Shown: positions 35,799 to 46,642, counted from the first letter of the stretch. The stretch is 64,000 nucleotides of DNA from CAVQLX01 sp963811605 (GCA_963811605.1 CAWESA010000010.1:372001-436000); one strand, 5' to 3'. Notes: generated from the sequence alone by a model not told the origin. Translations and numbers: made by a program.

Positions 35799-36197
35799 TC
35801 ACGGCACGGTGCGCCCGCCCTCGATGCCGAGCGCATCGTTCAGCGGACCGATCACCAGCCGGAACAGCAGGTAGTAGAGCACGGCCAGGAAGATCGGCAG
35901 GACGGCGGCGGCGCGGAACCAGGCTCCCTCGACCAGGAACAGCAGGTTCACGGTCACCCCGAGCGCGACGCCCAGCAGCGCGCCCCAGGCGCCGATCCCG
36001 CTCGACGGCGTCCAGCGCGCCCACAGCACGTTCCAGATTCCCCACACGATGGGCAGCAGGAAGAACGGCACGTTGCTGATCGCCGCCCCGGGGAACAGGG
36101 TCACCACGGCCAGCCGGAGCCCGTACGGTCCGATCAGGATGGTGCCCGCGACGCCGGCGCCGATCAGGTAGGCGAGCAGGGTCCGGCGTCGCACCAT
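35799..36197 (-). CDS. Small four-helix membrane protein
   Basis: 132-residue integral membrane protein with about four hydrophobic helices (TLLAYLIGAGVAGTILIGPYG, FFLLPIVWGIWNVLWA, GALLGVALGVTVNLLFLV, AAVLPIFLAVLYYLLFRLVI). No family is recognised. Its ATG at 36197 abuts the stop of the 71-residue gene, which itself follows the sigma factor gene, so it is the third gene of a sigma-factor operon. It may be the sensor or output of that regulator; this is inferred from position. Confidence 0.78.
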   Translation of the reverse strand: MVRRRTLLAYLIGAGVAGTILIGPYGLRLAVVTLFPGAAISNVPFFLLPIVWGIWNVLWARWTPSSGIGAWGALLGVALGVTVNLLFLVEGAWFRAAAVLPIFLAVLYYLLFRLVIGPLNDALGIEGGRTVP

Positions 36198-36412
36198 CAG
36201 AGGAGTCCGCAGGCGGTGAGGAAGTGCACCGGATCGGGCACCAGCGCGAGCGTGCCGAGCACCACGCCGGCGGCGAGCAGATCGCGCCAGCCCAGCCGGG
36301 GGACGCGGAGGTGGAGCAGCTCGTCGTGGCCCTCGAGCCGCGCCCGCAGGCGCGGCCAGAGGTCGCGCGGCGGCTCCGGCGTCGCGGCGCGGATCAGCTG
36401 CCGGGTGCGCAT
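36197..36412 (-). CDS. Small anti-sigma-like protein
   Basis: 71-residue protein with a basic/acidic cytoplasmic part (PEPPRDLWPRLRARLEGHDE) and one hydrophobic segment (WRDLLAAGVVLGTLALVP). Position one base after the ECF sigma gene, small size and the P-rDLWPRLRARLE region resemble the juxtamembrane part of anti-sigma proteins. It has no zinc-finger His-Cys motif. The anti-sigma role is therefore an inference from context. Confidence 0.7.
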   Translation of the reverse strand: MRTRQLIRAATPEPPRDLWPRLRARLEGHDELLHLRVPRLGWRDLLAAGVVLGTLALVPDPVHFLTACGLL

Positions 36413-36413
36413 G

Positions 36414-36959
36414 TCAGCCCTCCCTGCCGAGATCGGCGAGCAGTGCGCGCAGCCGGCGCAGGCCGTGGAAGAGTCGCGACTTGACCGTGCCGAGCGGCAC
36501 GCCGGTCACGCGCGCGATCTCCTCCAGCGGCAGATCGCCCAGCACCCGGAGCGAGCACGCTTCCCGCTGCGCCGCCGGCAGCGCCGCGAACGCCGCCGCG
36601 ACCCGGTCGCGGACCTCGTCGCTCGCCGGCGGGGGAGCCGGCGACTCGATGGCCGCCGCCAGCGGCAGCCATCCCCACAGGCGCTGCGCCCGCAGGCGGT
36701 TGCGCGCCAGGTTGCGTGCAATGGTGAACAGCCACGGGCGCAGCGGCGTGCCCTCGCGCCAGCGATGGCGATGGCGGTGCAGGCGCAGGAACGTCTCCAC
36801 CACCACGTCGTCCGCCGCGATCGGATCGCCCAGCATCCGGGTCAGGTGCCGTCGGAGCGGCGCCTGCCAGCGCTGGAAGAGGACTTCGAACGCCTCGACG
36901 CTCCCGCCCCGGTAGGCCGAGAACAGCGCCTCGTCGCTCTGATCCGTCGTGGACGGCAT
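36414..36959 (-). CDS. ECF RNA polymerase sigma factor
   Basis: 181-residue sigma-70 ECF factor. Region 2 is FEVLFQRWQAPLRRHLTRML with DDVVVETFLRLHRHRHRW and LRPWLFTIARNLARNRLR. Region 4 is FAALPAAQREACSLRVLGDLP and EEIARVTGVPLGTVKSRLFHGLRRLR, a clear helix-turn-helix. The start MPSTTDQSDEALF at 36959 fits the family; upstream codons are open but not conserved. It is divergent from the UbiB-P450 gene, whose GTG lies 112 bp away, so it could control that gene. That link is inference. Confidence 0.93.
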   Translation of the reverse strand: MPSTTDQSDEALFSAYRGGSVEAFEVLFQRWQAPLRRHLTRMLGDPIAADDVVVETFLRLHRHRHRWREGTPLRPWLFTIARNLARNRLRAQRLWGWLPLAAAIESPAPPPASDEVRDRVAAAFAALPAAQREACSLRVLGDLPLEEIARVTGVPLGTVKSRLFHGLRRLRALLADLGREG

Positions 36960-37071
36960 CGGGCACGTCGGGTGTACACCCGAGCGGGATCGGGAGTTCA
37001 ATCCGGCCGCGCGGCCCGCGATGAACCTCGGGCTTGCCTGGCGGGTACAGTCGCGCGAAGGAGAGATCCGC

Positions 37072-39690
37072 GTGACCATCCTGCGCCGCTTCGCCGCCTA
37101 CCGCGTCCTGCGCATCGCCGGGGTCGCGCTCCCCGCCATCCTCGCCTACCGCTGGCTCCTGCTTCGCGAGCGGCTCGGTCGACCGGCGGCGCCCGCCGCC
37201 TGGGACCGGGTGCACGAGCGGACGGCGCACGGGCTGCACGACCTCGGCGTCCACCTCGCCGGCTTCTTCGTGAAGCTCTGCCAGGTGGTGGGCGCACGCG
37301 CCGACGTCATGGCCGAGCCCTTCGTCCGCCGCCTCGGCCGCTTTCACGATGCCGTGCCGCCGCGGCCGTTCGCGGAGGCCCGGCGGTGGATCGAGCGCGA
37401 GCTGGGCCGGCCGTTCGACGCGGTATTCGTCGAGATGCACGACGTCCCCCTCGCCGCCGCCTCGCTGGCGCAGGTCCACCGCGCGCGCCTGCGGGACGGC
37501 AGCGACGTGGCGGTCAAGGTGCAGTATCCGGAGGTGGCTCACCTGGCGAGGGTCGACCTCGCCACGCTGCGCCTCTTCATGCGCCTCGCCGGGAGCCTGC
37601 TGCGGCATTTCGACATCCGCAGCATCTTCGACGAGATCGCGGAGTTCGCCGCCCTCGAGCTCGACTTCCTGCGCGAAGCGCAGTCGATGGAGCGCATCCG
37701 CGCCGCGCTCGCCACGGATCCGACCGTGCGCATCCCGCGTCTTCGCGCCGAGTACACCACCGGCAGGCTGCTCGTCCTCGAGTATCTCGACGGCATCAAG
37801 GTGACCGACCTGGACGCGCTGCGGGCCGCGGGCCACGACCTCGACGAGGTCGGCCGTCGGATCGGGCGGATCTACGCGCGCATGATCTTCGAGCAGGGCT
37901 TCTTCCAGGGCGACCCGCATCCCGGCAACCTGCTCGTGCTTCCCGGCACGGTCATCGGGCTGCTCGACTTCGGCCTCGCCAAGGAGCTGCCCGAGGGCTT
38001 CGGCGCGGCCGTCGCCGAGATGCTGACGCGCGCGCTCGCCGGCGACGTCCCGGCAGCGGTCGCCGCGGCGCGCCGCGCCGGCTTCGACGTGCGCGACGAC
38101 CAGGCCACCGCCCTGCCTTCCCTGGTGCTCGCCATGCTCGGCGATCGCGACGAGATGCTGCACGCCGACAGCCTCGTCGCCGAGACCCCGATCGCGAAGA
38201 TCCCGAGCCACTTCGGCCTCATCGTCCGCGTGATGATGCTGCTCAACGGCCTGTCGCACCGCCTGGCGCCGGGGCAGCTGGTGATCCAGCGGGCGCTGGT
38301 CGAGGTCCTGGCGACGCGGGCGCCGGGCGCGTCGAAGCCGGCCGAGAGCGCCGACGACCTGCCGCCCGGGCCGACGTCACCACCGCTGCTGCAGGCGATG
38401 CGCTGGATCCAGTGGCCCATGCCGTTCCTGGACGAGTGCGCGCGCCGGTTCGGCGACACGTTCACGATCCGCCTTCCCGCCGCGCCGCCCCTGGTCATGT
38501 TCTCCCATCCGGACGCCATCAAGGCGATCTTCACGGGCGACGAGGACGACCTGCGTGCCGGCGAGGCCAACGCCCGCCTGCTGCCCATCCTGGGCAACCG
38601 CTCGCTCCTCATCCTCGACGGCGCGGAGCACCTGCACGAGCGCCGGCTGCTGCAGCCGCCGTTCCACGGCGATCGCATGCTGGCGTACGGCACGGTGATG
38701 CGGGACATCGCCGCCGCCGCGGTGGCGCGCTGGCCCGTCGGCCGGCCGTTCGCGGTGCACCCGGAGATGCAGGGCGTGACCCTCGACGTCATCCTGCGCG
38801 CGGTCTTCGGTCTCGACGAGGGGCCCGCCAAGCGCGACCTGCGTGCGGGGCTGGTGGAGCTGCTCACCCTCGGGTCCAACCCGCAGATGCTGCTCGCGGT
38901 GCAGGAGTCGAGCCGCAACGGCGCCGCGGCCGGCCCGGCGACGCGCTTCTTCGCGGCCCGGGCGCGCGTCGACCGGCAGCTGTTCGCGGAGATCGCGGCG
39001 CGGCGCACGGCCGACGTGCACGGACGCGCCGACATCCTGTCCCTGCTGCTGCAGGCGACGGACGAGGACGGCCGGCCCCTCGACGACCAGGCGCTGCGGG
39101 ACGAGCTCATGACCATGCTGCTCGCGGGCCACGAGACCACCGCGACCGCGCTCGCCTGGGCCGTGAGTCACGTCGTCGGCGATGCCCGCGTCCGCGGCCG
39201 CCTCCTGGAGGAGCTGCACGGGGCCGGTCCCGCGCCGCTCGATCCGCAGCACGTCGTCCGGCTCGACTACCTCGACGCGGTCTGTCGCGAGACGCTACGC
39301 CTGACACCCATCGTGCCGCTCGTCGGCCGGCGGCTGGTGCGGCCCATGAGGATGGGCGGCGTCGATCTTCCTGCGGGCGTGGTGGCGGCGCCGTGCATCT
39401 ACCTCGCCCATCGCCGCGCCGAGCGCTGGCCCGAGCCGGCCCGCTTCCGCCCCGAACGCTTCCTCGAGACGAAGCCGACGCCGTACGAGTTCCTGCCCTT
39501 CGGGGGCGGCGTGCGACGATGCCTCGGCATGGCGTTCGCGCTGGTCGAGATGAAGATCGTGCTCGCCGAGGTGCTGTCGCGGGTCGAGCTGCGCGCGGCG
39601 CCCGGATACCAGGTGCGCGTCGTCCGGCGCAGCGTGACGCTGGCCCCGGCCGAAGGCATGCCCGTGGTGGTGGACGGGCGCGCAGCCTGA
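37072..39690 (+). CDS. ABC1/UbiB-like atypical kinase fused to a cytochrome P450
   Basis: 872-residue fusion in one uninterrupted frame. Residues 1-~415 are an ABC1/ADCK/UbiB protein-kinase-like domain: KLCQ at 68-71 (KxGQ variant with Cys for Gly), the Ala-rich loop AAASLAQVH at 128-136, the ATP lysine K149 in VAVKV, GDPHPGNLL at 280-288 and DFG at 299-301. A Pro-rich linker (~420-437) leads to the P450: LPPGPTSPP start, C-helix HERRLLQPPF, I-helix AGHETT (685-690), ExxR as ETLR (740-743) and heme loop FGGGVRRCLG with Cys817. Lengths fit two whole domains. GTG start after AAGGAGAG. UbiB proteins assist ubiquinone hydroxylation; an intramolecular kinase/oxygenase partnership is inferred. The P450 substrate is unknown. 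Confidence 0.9.
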   Translation: MTILRRFAAYRVLRIAGVALPAILAYRWLLLRERLGRPAAPAAWDRVHERTAHGLHDLGVHLAGFFVKLCQVVGARADVMAEPFVRRLGRFHDAVPPRPFAEARRWIERELGRPFDAVFVEMHDVPLAAASLAQVHRARLRDGSDVAVKVQYPEVAHLARVDLATLRLFMRLAGSLLRHFDIRSIFDEIAEFAALELDFLREAQSMERIRAALATDPTVRIPRLRAEYTTGRLLVLEYLDGIKVTDLDALRAAGHDLDEVGRRIGRIYARMIFEQGFFQGDPHPGNLLVLPGTVIGLLDFGLAKELPEGFGAAVAEMLTRALAGDVPAAVAAARRAGFDVRDDQATALPSLVLAMLGDRDEMLHADSLVAETPIAKIPSHFGLIVRVMMLLNGLSHRLAPGQLVIQRALVEVLATRAPGASKPAESADDLPPGPTSPPLLQAMRWIQWPMPFLDECARRFGDTFTIRLPAAPPLVMFSHPDAIKAIFTGDEDDLRAGEANARLLPILGNRSLLILDGAEHLHERRLLQPPFHGDRMLAYGTVMRDIAAAAVARWPVGRPFAVHPEMQGVTLDVILRAVFGLDEGPAKRDLRAGLVELLTLGSNPQMLLAVQESSRNGAAAGPATRFFAARARVDRQLFAEIAARRTADVHGRADILSLLLQATDEDGRPLDDQALRDELMTMLLAGHETTATALAWAVSHVVGDARVRGRLLEELHGAGPAPLDPQHVVRLDYLDAVCRETLRLTPIVPLVGRRLVRPMRMGGVDLPAGVVAAPCIYLAHRRAERWPEPARFRPERFLETKPTPYEFLPFGGGVRRCLGMAFALVEMKIVLAEVLSRVELRAAPGYQVRVVRRSVTLAPAEGMPVVVDGRAA

Positions 39691-39711
39691 GCGCTCGCAC
39701 GCGCGACGGGC

Positions 39712-42159
<2,448 letters not shown>

Positions 42160-42225
42160 CGGCCCGTGTGTAGCAGAATGCGCGGGAGTTTGCTTTCGTC
42201 CGTTGCGCGGGCTCTACCGAGACCC

Positions 42226-43281
42226 ATGGCCGACTTCACGCTGCTCGACGACGGCCGTCCGGCCGTGATCCCTGCCGTGATCGGGGTCGACGCGGCGCTT
42301 CTCACCCCGGACGCGATCCGTGCCGCGCTCGGCTGGGAGCTGAAGCCCCAGGGCCTCTGCCGGGAGGGGACGTGCATTGCGGTACGGCCCGAGCACGGCC
42401 TCGAGCGCGCGGACGGCATCGACCTGGCCGCGCTGGCCACGCTCCTCGACCGCCCGCTCGCCCTCGACCCGGGCGAGCGCGTGGGGGCGCTGGGCGCGTC
42501 GGCCGCGGAGCGCGGCGCCCGCCTGCGCTCGCTCGAGGCGCCCGACTTCGCACTCCCCGATGTCGCCGGACGGATGCACACCCTCGCCGAGCAGCGTGGC
42601 CGCAAGGTCCTGCTGCTGGCGTGGGCGTCGTGGTGAGGATGCCGTCATGACCTGCCGGTCTGGCAGGCCCTGCACGCGGAGCTGAGCGGCGGCGGCTTCG
42701 CCGTCGTCAGCGTGGCGCTCGACCAGAGCAGCGAGGCCGCCCGGCCCTGGATCGAGGCCGCCGCGCCGACCCATCCCGCCCTGATCGACAGCGAGCATCG
42801 CGTCGCCGACCTGTACCGCATCATCAACGTCCCGACGGCGGTGTGGATCGACGAGCGCGGGCGCATCGTGCGGCCGAACGACGCCGCCTTCGGGAGCGAC
42901 ACCTTCGTCGACCTCCACAAGCGACCGGCCGGGCCTCATCTCGACGCCGTGCGGGCGTGGGTGCGCGAGGGGCGCCTGCCGTTCGCCGACGACGGCGCCG
43001 TGCGCGCTCACCAGGTGCTGCCCACGCCCGAGGAGCAGCGGGCGCGGACCGAGTTCACGCTCGCCTGGTACCTGCACCGGACCGGGCGCCGGCACGCGGC
43101 GGAGCGCCATTTCGCCGCCGCCGACGCGCTCGCTCCGCACGACTTCACGATCCGGCGCGGCTCGATGCCGATCCGGGGTCGCGATCCCATGGGCGCCGAT
43201 TTCGTGCCCCTGCTCCAGGAGTGGATCGAGGCCGGGACGCCGTACTACGACCCGATGGGACCGCAGAAGACACGCGGGTGA
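42226..43281 (+). CDS. Probable selenoprotein: thioredoxin-like redoxin with in-frame UGA (Sec137)
   Basis: 351-codon redoxin-fold protein read through TGA at 42634-42636. Before it: an N-terminal ~100-residue domain (LLDDGRPAVIPAVIGVDAAL), then LEAPDFALPDVAGRMHTLAE and VLLLAWASW. After it, in the same frame: GCRHDLPVWQALHAEL, AVVSVALDQSSEA, VADLYRIINVPTAVWIDERG (cis-Pro) and a helical C-terminus (TEFTLAWYLHRTGRRHAAER). Position 137 is where TlpA/ResA-like proteins have the first active-site Cys (WASWC), giving WASW-U-G-C. A 6-bp hairpin with loop GGUCU starts 14 nt after the UGA. Codon use and homology continue to 43281. A point nonsense mutation is the alternative. No selA, selB, selC or selD is in the window. 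Confidence 0.82.
42634..42667 (+). promoter_or_regulatory. Candidate bacterial SECIS element after the UGA codon
   Basis: The UGA at 42634-42636 is followed by a hairpin: CCTGCC (42651-42656), loop GGTCT (42657-42661), GGCAGG (42662-42667), six perfect pairs. The loop lies 20 nt after the UGA. In E. coli fdhF the SECIS apical loop also contains GGUCU at a similar distance, which SelB recognises. It lies inside the coding frame, as bacterial SECIS elements do. Confidence 0.72.
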
Positions 43282-43334
43282 GCGTCCGCCGCGGCCTGTA
43301 GGATCAGCTCGCGCCGCGTGGCAGCCTCGCCATC

Positions 43335-44072
43335 ATGGCGGAGCGGGCCTACGTGGTACTGGGCGGGACGGGCGGCATCGGCTCCGCGCTGTGCCGGCGT
43401 CTGGTCGCGCGGGGCGCGCGCCTGACCGTCGCCGCGCGCGATTGCCGGCGCACCCGAGCCTTCGCCGCCGAGCTGGGCGTGCACGCCGTGCCGACGGATG
43501 CGACCTGCAGCGCCCACGTCGAACGCTGCTTCGCCGACGCCCTGGCGCACCACGGCCGCATCGACGGTGTGGTCAGCTGCGTCGGCTCCGCCCTGCTCAA
43601 GCCCGCTCATCTCACCACCGACGACGAGTGGGACACGGTGGTCGCCGCCAACCTCACCTCCGCCTTCCTGGCCGTCCGCGCCGCCGTGCGGGCCATGACG
43701 CCGGCCGGTGGCTCGGTGGTGCTCGTCTCCTCGGCCGCGGCGCGGCTCGGCCTCGCCAACCACGAGGCCATCGCGGCCGCCAAGGCGGGGGTGCACGGAC
43801 TCATGCTGTCCGCCGCCGCGTCCTACGCCGGTCGCGGCATCCGCGTGAACGCGGTGGCGCCAGGCCTGGTGCGAACGCCGCTCACGGCTCACCTGATCGC
43901 CGGCGAGTCCGCCCTGCAGGCATCCACCGCGCTGCACCCGCTCGGCCGCATCGGCGAGCCCGACGACGTGGCGTCGGCCATCGAGTGGCTGCTCGATCCG
44001 GGCCAGTCGTGGGTGACGGGCCAGATCATCGGCGTCGACGGCGGCCTGGCGAGCGTGCGCTCGCGCGCCTGA
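43335..44072 (+). CDS. SDR family protein lacking the catalytic tyrosine
   Basis: 245-residue short-chain dehydrogenase fold. The nucleotide motif is VLGGTGGIGSALCRRLVARG, and VVSCVGSALLKPAH, VVAANLTSAFLAVRAA and VLVSSAAARLGL follow. The usual Y-x-x-x-K is replaced by I-A-A-A-K in ANHEAIAAAKAGVHGL, so the Tyr is Ile while the Lys remains. IRVNAVAPGLVRTPLT and VTGQIIGVDGGLASVRSRA close the fold. Either chemistry differs or the protein binds NAD(P) without classic reduction. The stop abuts that of ilvA (convergent). Confidence 0.88.
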   Translation: MAERAYVVLGGTGGIGSALCRRLVARGARLTVAARDCRRTRAFAAELGVHAVPTDATCSAHVERCFADALAHHGRIDGVVSCVGSALLKPAHLTTDDEWDTVVAANLTSAFLAVRAAVRAMTPAGGSVVLVSSAAARLGLANHEAIAAAKAGVHGLMLSAAASYAGRGIRVNAVAPGLVRTPLTAHLIAGESALQASTALHPLGRIGEPDDVASAIEWLLDPGQSWVTGQIIGVDGGLASVRSRA

Positions 44073-45584
44073 TCACTCGAGGAAGAAGCGACCCGCCGGA
44101 TTCGCCGTCTCGTCGACCCAGGCAAAGCCGATGGCATCCAGGCGCAGGCGCAGCTCGTCGCGCCCGGCGGGCGGCACCTCCAGCCCGCACAGCACGCGCC
44201 CGAAGGCGGCGCCGTGGTTGCGGTAGTGGAAGAGCGAGATGTTCCAGCACGACCCGAGCTGAGCGAGGAACTGCATCAGCGCGCCGGGACGCTCGGGGAA
44301 CTCCACCGCCACCCGTACCTCGTCGGACACGTCGCGCGCACGACCACCCACCATGTGCCGGACGTGCGTCTTCGCCAGCTCGTTGTCGCTCAGGTCCACG
44401 CAGGCGTAGCCGCGCTCGCCCAGATCGCGCGCGATGGCACGCGCCTCGTCGCGCCCCGACACCTCGAGCCCGACGAAGATGTGCGCCTCGCTGCGCGAGG
44501 CGAGGCGGTAGTTGAACTCCGTGACGCTGCGTTCCCCGACCCCCTGGCAGAACGCCAGGAACGATCCGGGTCGCTCCGGGATGGTCACCGCGAAGATGGC
44601 CTCGCGATGCTCGCCGACCTCCGCGCGTTCGACCACGTAGCCGAGACGGGCGAAGTTCATGTTGGCACCCGAGGCGATCGCCACCGCCGCGCCGTCGTCG
44701 AAACGGGCCTCCCGCGTCGCGCGCTTCAGCCCGGCGAGGGCGAGCGCTCCGGAGGGCTCCAGCACCGAGCGGGTGTCGAGGAAGGCATCCTTGATGGCGG
44801 CGCAGATCTCGTCGAGGCTCACGGTGAAGCAGTCGTCGAGATAGCGCTGGCAGAGCGCGAAGGTGAGCTCGCCCGGCTCCTTGGCCGCCACCCCGTCGGC
44901 GAACAGCCCGACGTGCTCGCGCCGCACGCGACGCCCCTGCCGCAGCGACTCGGTCATGGCGTCGGAATCGTCGGGCTCCACGCCCACGACGCGGACGTCG
45001 GGTCGCAGCTCCTTCACCACCGCCGCGACGCCGGCCGCGAGACCGCCGCCGCCCACGGGGACGAAGATCGCGCCCAGGGCACGCGGAGCCTGGTTCAGGA
45101 TCTCGAGGCCCACCGTCCCCTGGCCCGCGATCACGTCGAGGTGGTCGTACGGCGGGATGACGGTCATCCCGGTCTCGCGCGCGACCACGGCGCAGCGCGC
45201 CGCCGCGTCCGCGTAGTCGTCGCCCACCAGGTCGATGGCCGCGCCCAGCCGGCGGACGGCCTCGACCTTGATGGTCGGCGTGGTGCGCGGCATCACGATG
45301 CGACAGCGCAGGCCCAGCCGGAGCGCGGCCGCGGCCACGCCCTGCGCGTGATTACCCGCGGACGCCGCGATGACGCCGGCGCTGCGCGCCGTGTCGTCGA
45401 GCAACGCGATCGCGTTGTACGCGCCGCGCAGCTTGAAGGAGAAGACGGGCGTCAGGTCCTCGCGCTTGAGCCAGACGTCGCGCCCGAGTCGTGCGCCGAG
45501 CGTCACCGCGCGATCGAGCGGCGTCGGGGCGGGCAGCACCTCGGCCACCCGGGCGTTGAAGACGCGGCGGAGCATCTGGTCCAT
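44073..45584 (-). CDS. ilvA: Threonine ammonia-lyase (biosynthetic), IlvA
   Basis: 503-residue PLP enzyme converting threonine to 2-oxobutyrate for isoleucine synthesis. The catalytic domain has DVWLKREDLTPVFSFKLRGA (PLP Lys51), ASAGNHAQGVA, GRFVPVGGGGLAAG-like AIFVPVGGGGLAAGV and IASGANMNFARL. The C-terminal ~170 residues carry two ACT-like regulatory domains (FAVTIPERPGSFLAFCQ and RVAVEFPERPGALMQFL), as in the long, isoleucine-inhibited form. The C-terminus HNHGAAFGRVLCGLEV-like segment (YRNHGAAFGRVLCGLEV) is typical. Length matches the E. coli-type enzyme. Confidence 0.95.
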   Translation of the reverse strand: MDQMLRRVFNARVAEVLPAPTPLDRAVTLGARLGRDVWLKREDLTPVFSFKLRGAYNAIALLDDTARSAGVIAASAGNHAQGVAAAALRLGLRCRIVMPRTTPTIKVEAVRRLGAAIDLVGDDYADAAARCAVVARETGMTVIPPYDHLDVIAGQGTVGLEILNQAPRALGAIFVPVGGGGLAAGVAAVVKELRPDVRVVGVEPDDSDAMTESLRQGRRVRREHVGLFADGVAAKEPGELTFALCQRYLDDCFTVSLDEICAAIKDAFLDTRSVLEPSGALALAGLKRATREARFDDGAAVAIASGANMNFARLGYVVERAEVGEHREAIFAVTIPERPGSFLAFCQGVGERSVTEFNYRLASRSEAHIFVGLEVSGRDEARAIARDLGERGYACVDLSDNELAKTHVRHMVGGRARDVSDEVRVAVEFPERPGALMQFLAQLGSCWNISLFHYRNHGAAFGRVLCGLEVPPAGRDELRLRLDAIGFAWVDETANPAGRFFLE

Positions 45585-45599
45585 CGGTCGGCCCGTCTC

Positions 45600-46583
45600 T
45601 CAGGCGCCACGCAGGGGCGGCACGACGTCCTTCGCGAACGTCCGCAGCACCGTCCAGTCGTAGGGCGGCGGCAGCGAGAGGATGAAGTGGCCGACGCCCG
45701 CGTCGGCGAGCGCGCGGATACGGGCGCGCGCCTCGTCGGCCGAGCCGCCCGCGACATCGGCGGGACGCAGCGACACCGCTTTCTCCACCGCGGCGGGATC
45801 GCGCCCGACGCTACGGCACACGTCATCGAACTCGCTCACCATGCGGCGGGTCGCCTCCGGATCGTCGACCTTGGCGAAGAAATGCCAGATGTCGGCGTGC
45901 CGCGCCGCCAGCGGCTGGATGACCTTCGGGCCCATTCCGCCGATCAGGATCGGTGCGTGCGGCTTCTGGACGAAGGGCGGATCGAAGGGCGCGCTGGCGA
46001 GCGTGTAGTACTTGCCGGTGTAGGTGGCCGGCGCCTTCGTCGCCAGCGCCCGCACCACCTCGACCGCCTCGACGAGCCGGCGGGCGCGCTCGCCGGGCGT
46101 GTAGAACTCGAAGTCGTAGGCGGTGAACTCGGCCTCGAACCAGCCGGCGCCCATGCCGAGGATCAGCCGGCCGTTGCTGATCTGATCGACCGTGGCCGCC
46201 ATCTTCGCGAGCAGCGCCGGGTTGCGGTACCCGTTGCCGGTGACGAGGACGCCCGTCTTGATGTGCTCGGTCCTGGCAGCGAGCGCGGCCAGCGACGTCC
46301 AGCCCTCCAGGCACGGACCGGGCCGGCCGTCGATCGGCATCAGGTGGTCGAACGTGAACGCCGAATCGAGCCCGAGCTCGTCGGCTTCGCGGAAGGCGCG
46401 CGCGAGATCGGACCAGCCGACGTGCTCGGGTCGGGGCTGCACGCCGAAGCGCAGCTTCGCGGGCGTGCGCGGCGCCTCCGCGGCGACGGCCGCCCCCGCA
46501 CCCGTCACCGAGATCGCGGCGGCTGCCGCTCCCACGCCGTACAGGAAGCGTCGCCGGGACATCGAGCCATCGAACACGACCAT
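45600..46583 (-). CDS. Tat-exported LLM-class oxidoreductase
   Basis: 327-residue luciferase-like protein with a twin-arginine signal (MSRRRFLYGVGAAAAAISV). The barrel shows LRFGVQPRPEHVGWSDLARA, FTFDHLMPIDGRPGPCLEGW, IKTGVLVTGNGYRNPALLAK, TVDQISNGRLILGMGAGWFE and HAPILIGGMGPKVIQPLAA, hallmarks of F420-dependent LLM enzymes. The ATG at 46583 has GGAGGAG 7 bp upstream; the next Met at the Tat motif is an alternative. Tat export fits a folded protein carrying its cofactor. Substrate is unknown. It follows the same orientation as ilvA, 15 bp upstream. Confidence 0.9.
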   Translation of the reverse strand: MVVFDGSMSRRRFLYGVGAAAAAISVTGAGAAVAAEAPRTPAKLRFGVQPRPEHVGWSDLARAFREADELGLDSAFTFDHLMPIDGRPGPCLEGWTSLAALAARTEHIKTGVLVTGNGYRNPALLAKMAATVDQISNGRLILGMGAGWFEAEFTAYDFEFYTPGERARRLVEAVEVVRALATKAPATYTGKYYTLASAPFDPPFVQKPHAPILIGGMGPKVIQPLAARHADIWHFFAKVDDPEATRRMVSEFDDVCRSVGRDPAAVEKAVSLRPADVAGGSADEARARIRALADAGVGHFILSLPPPYDWTVLRTFAKDVVPPLRGA

Positions 46584-46642
46584 GCGGGATCTCCTCCCCC
46601 CCGGCCTATCCGACGGCTCCGGGTCGTGCTAGGGCGCCCCGC

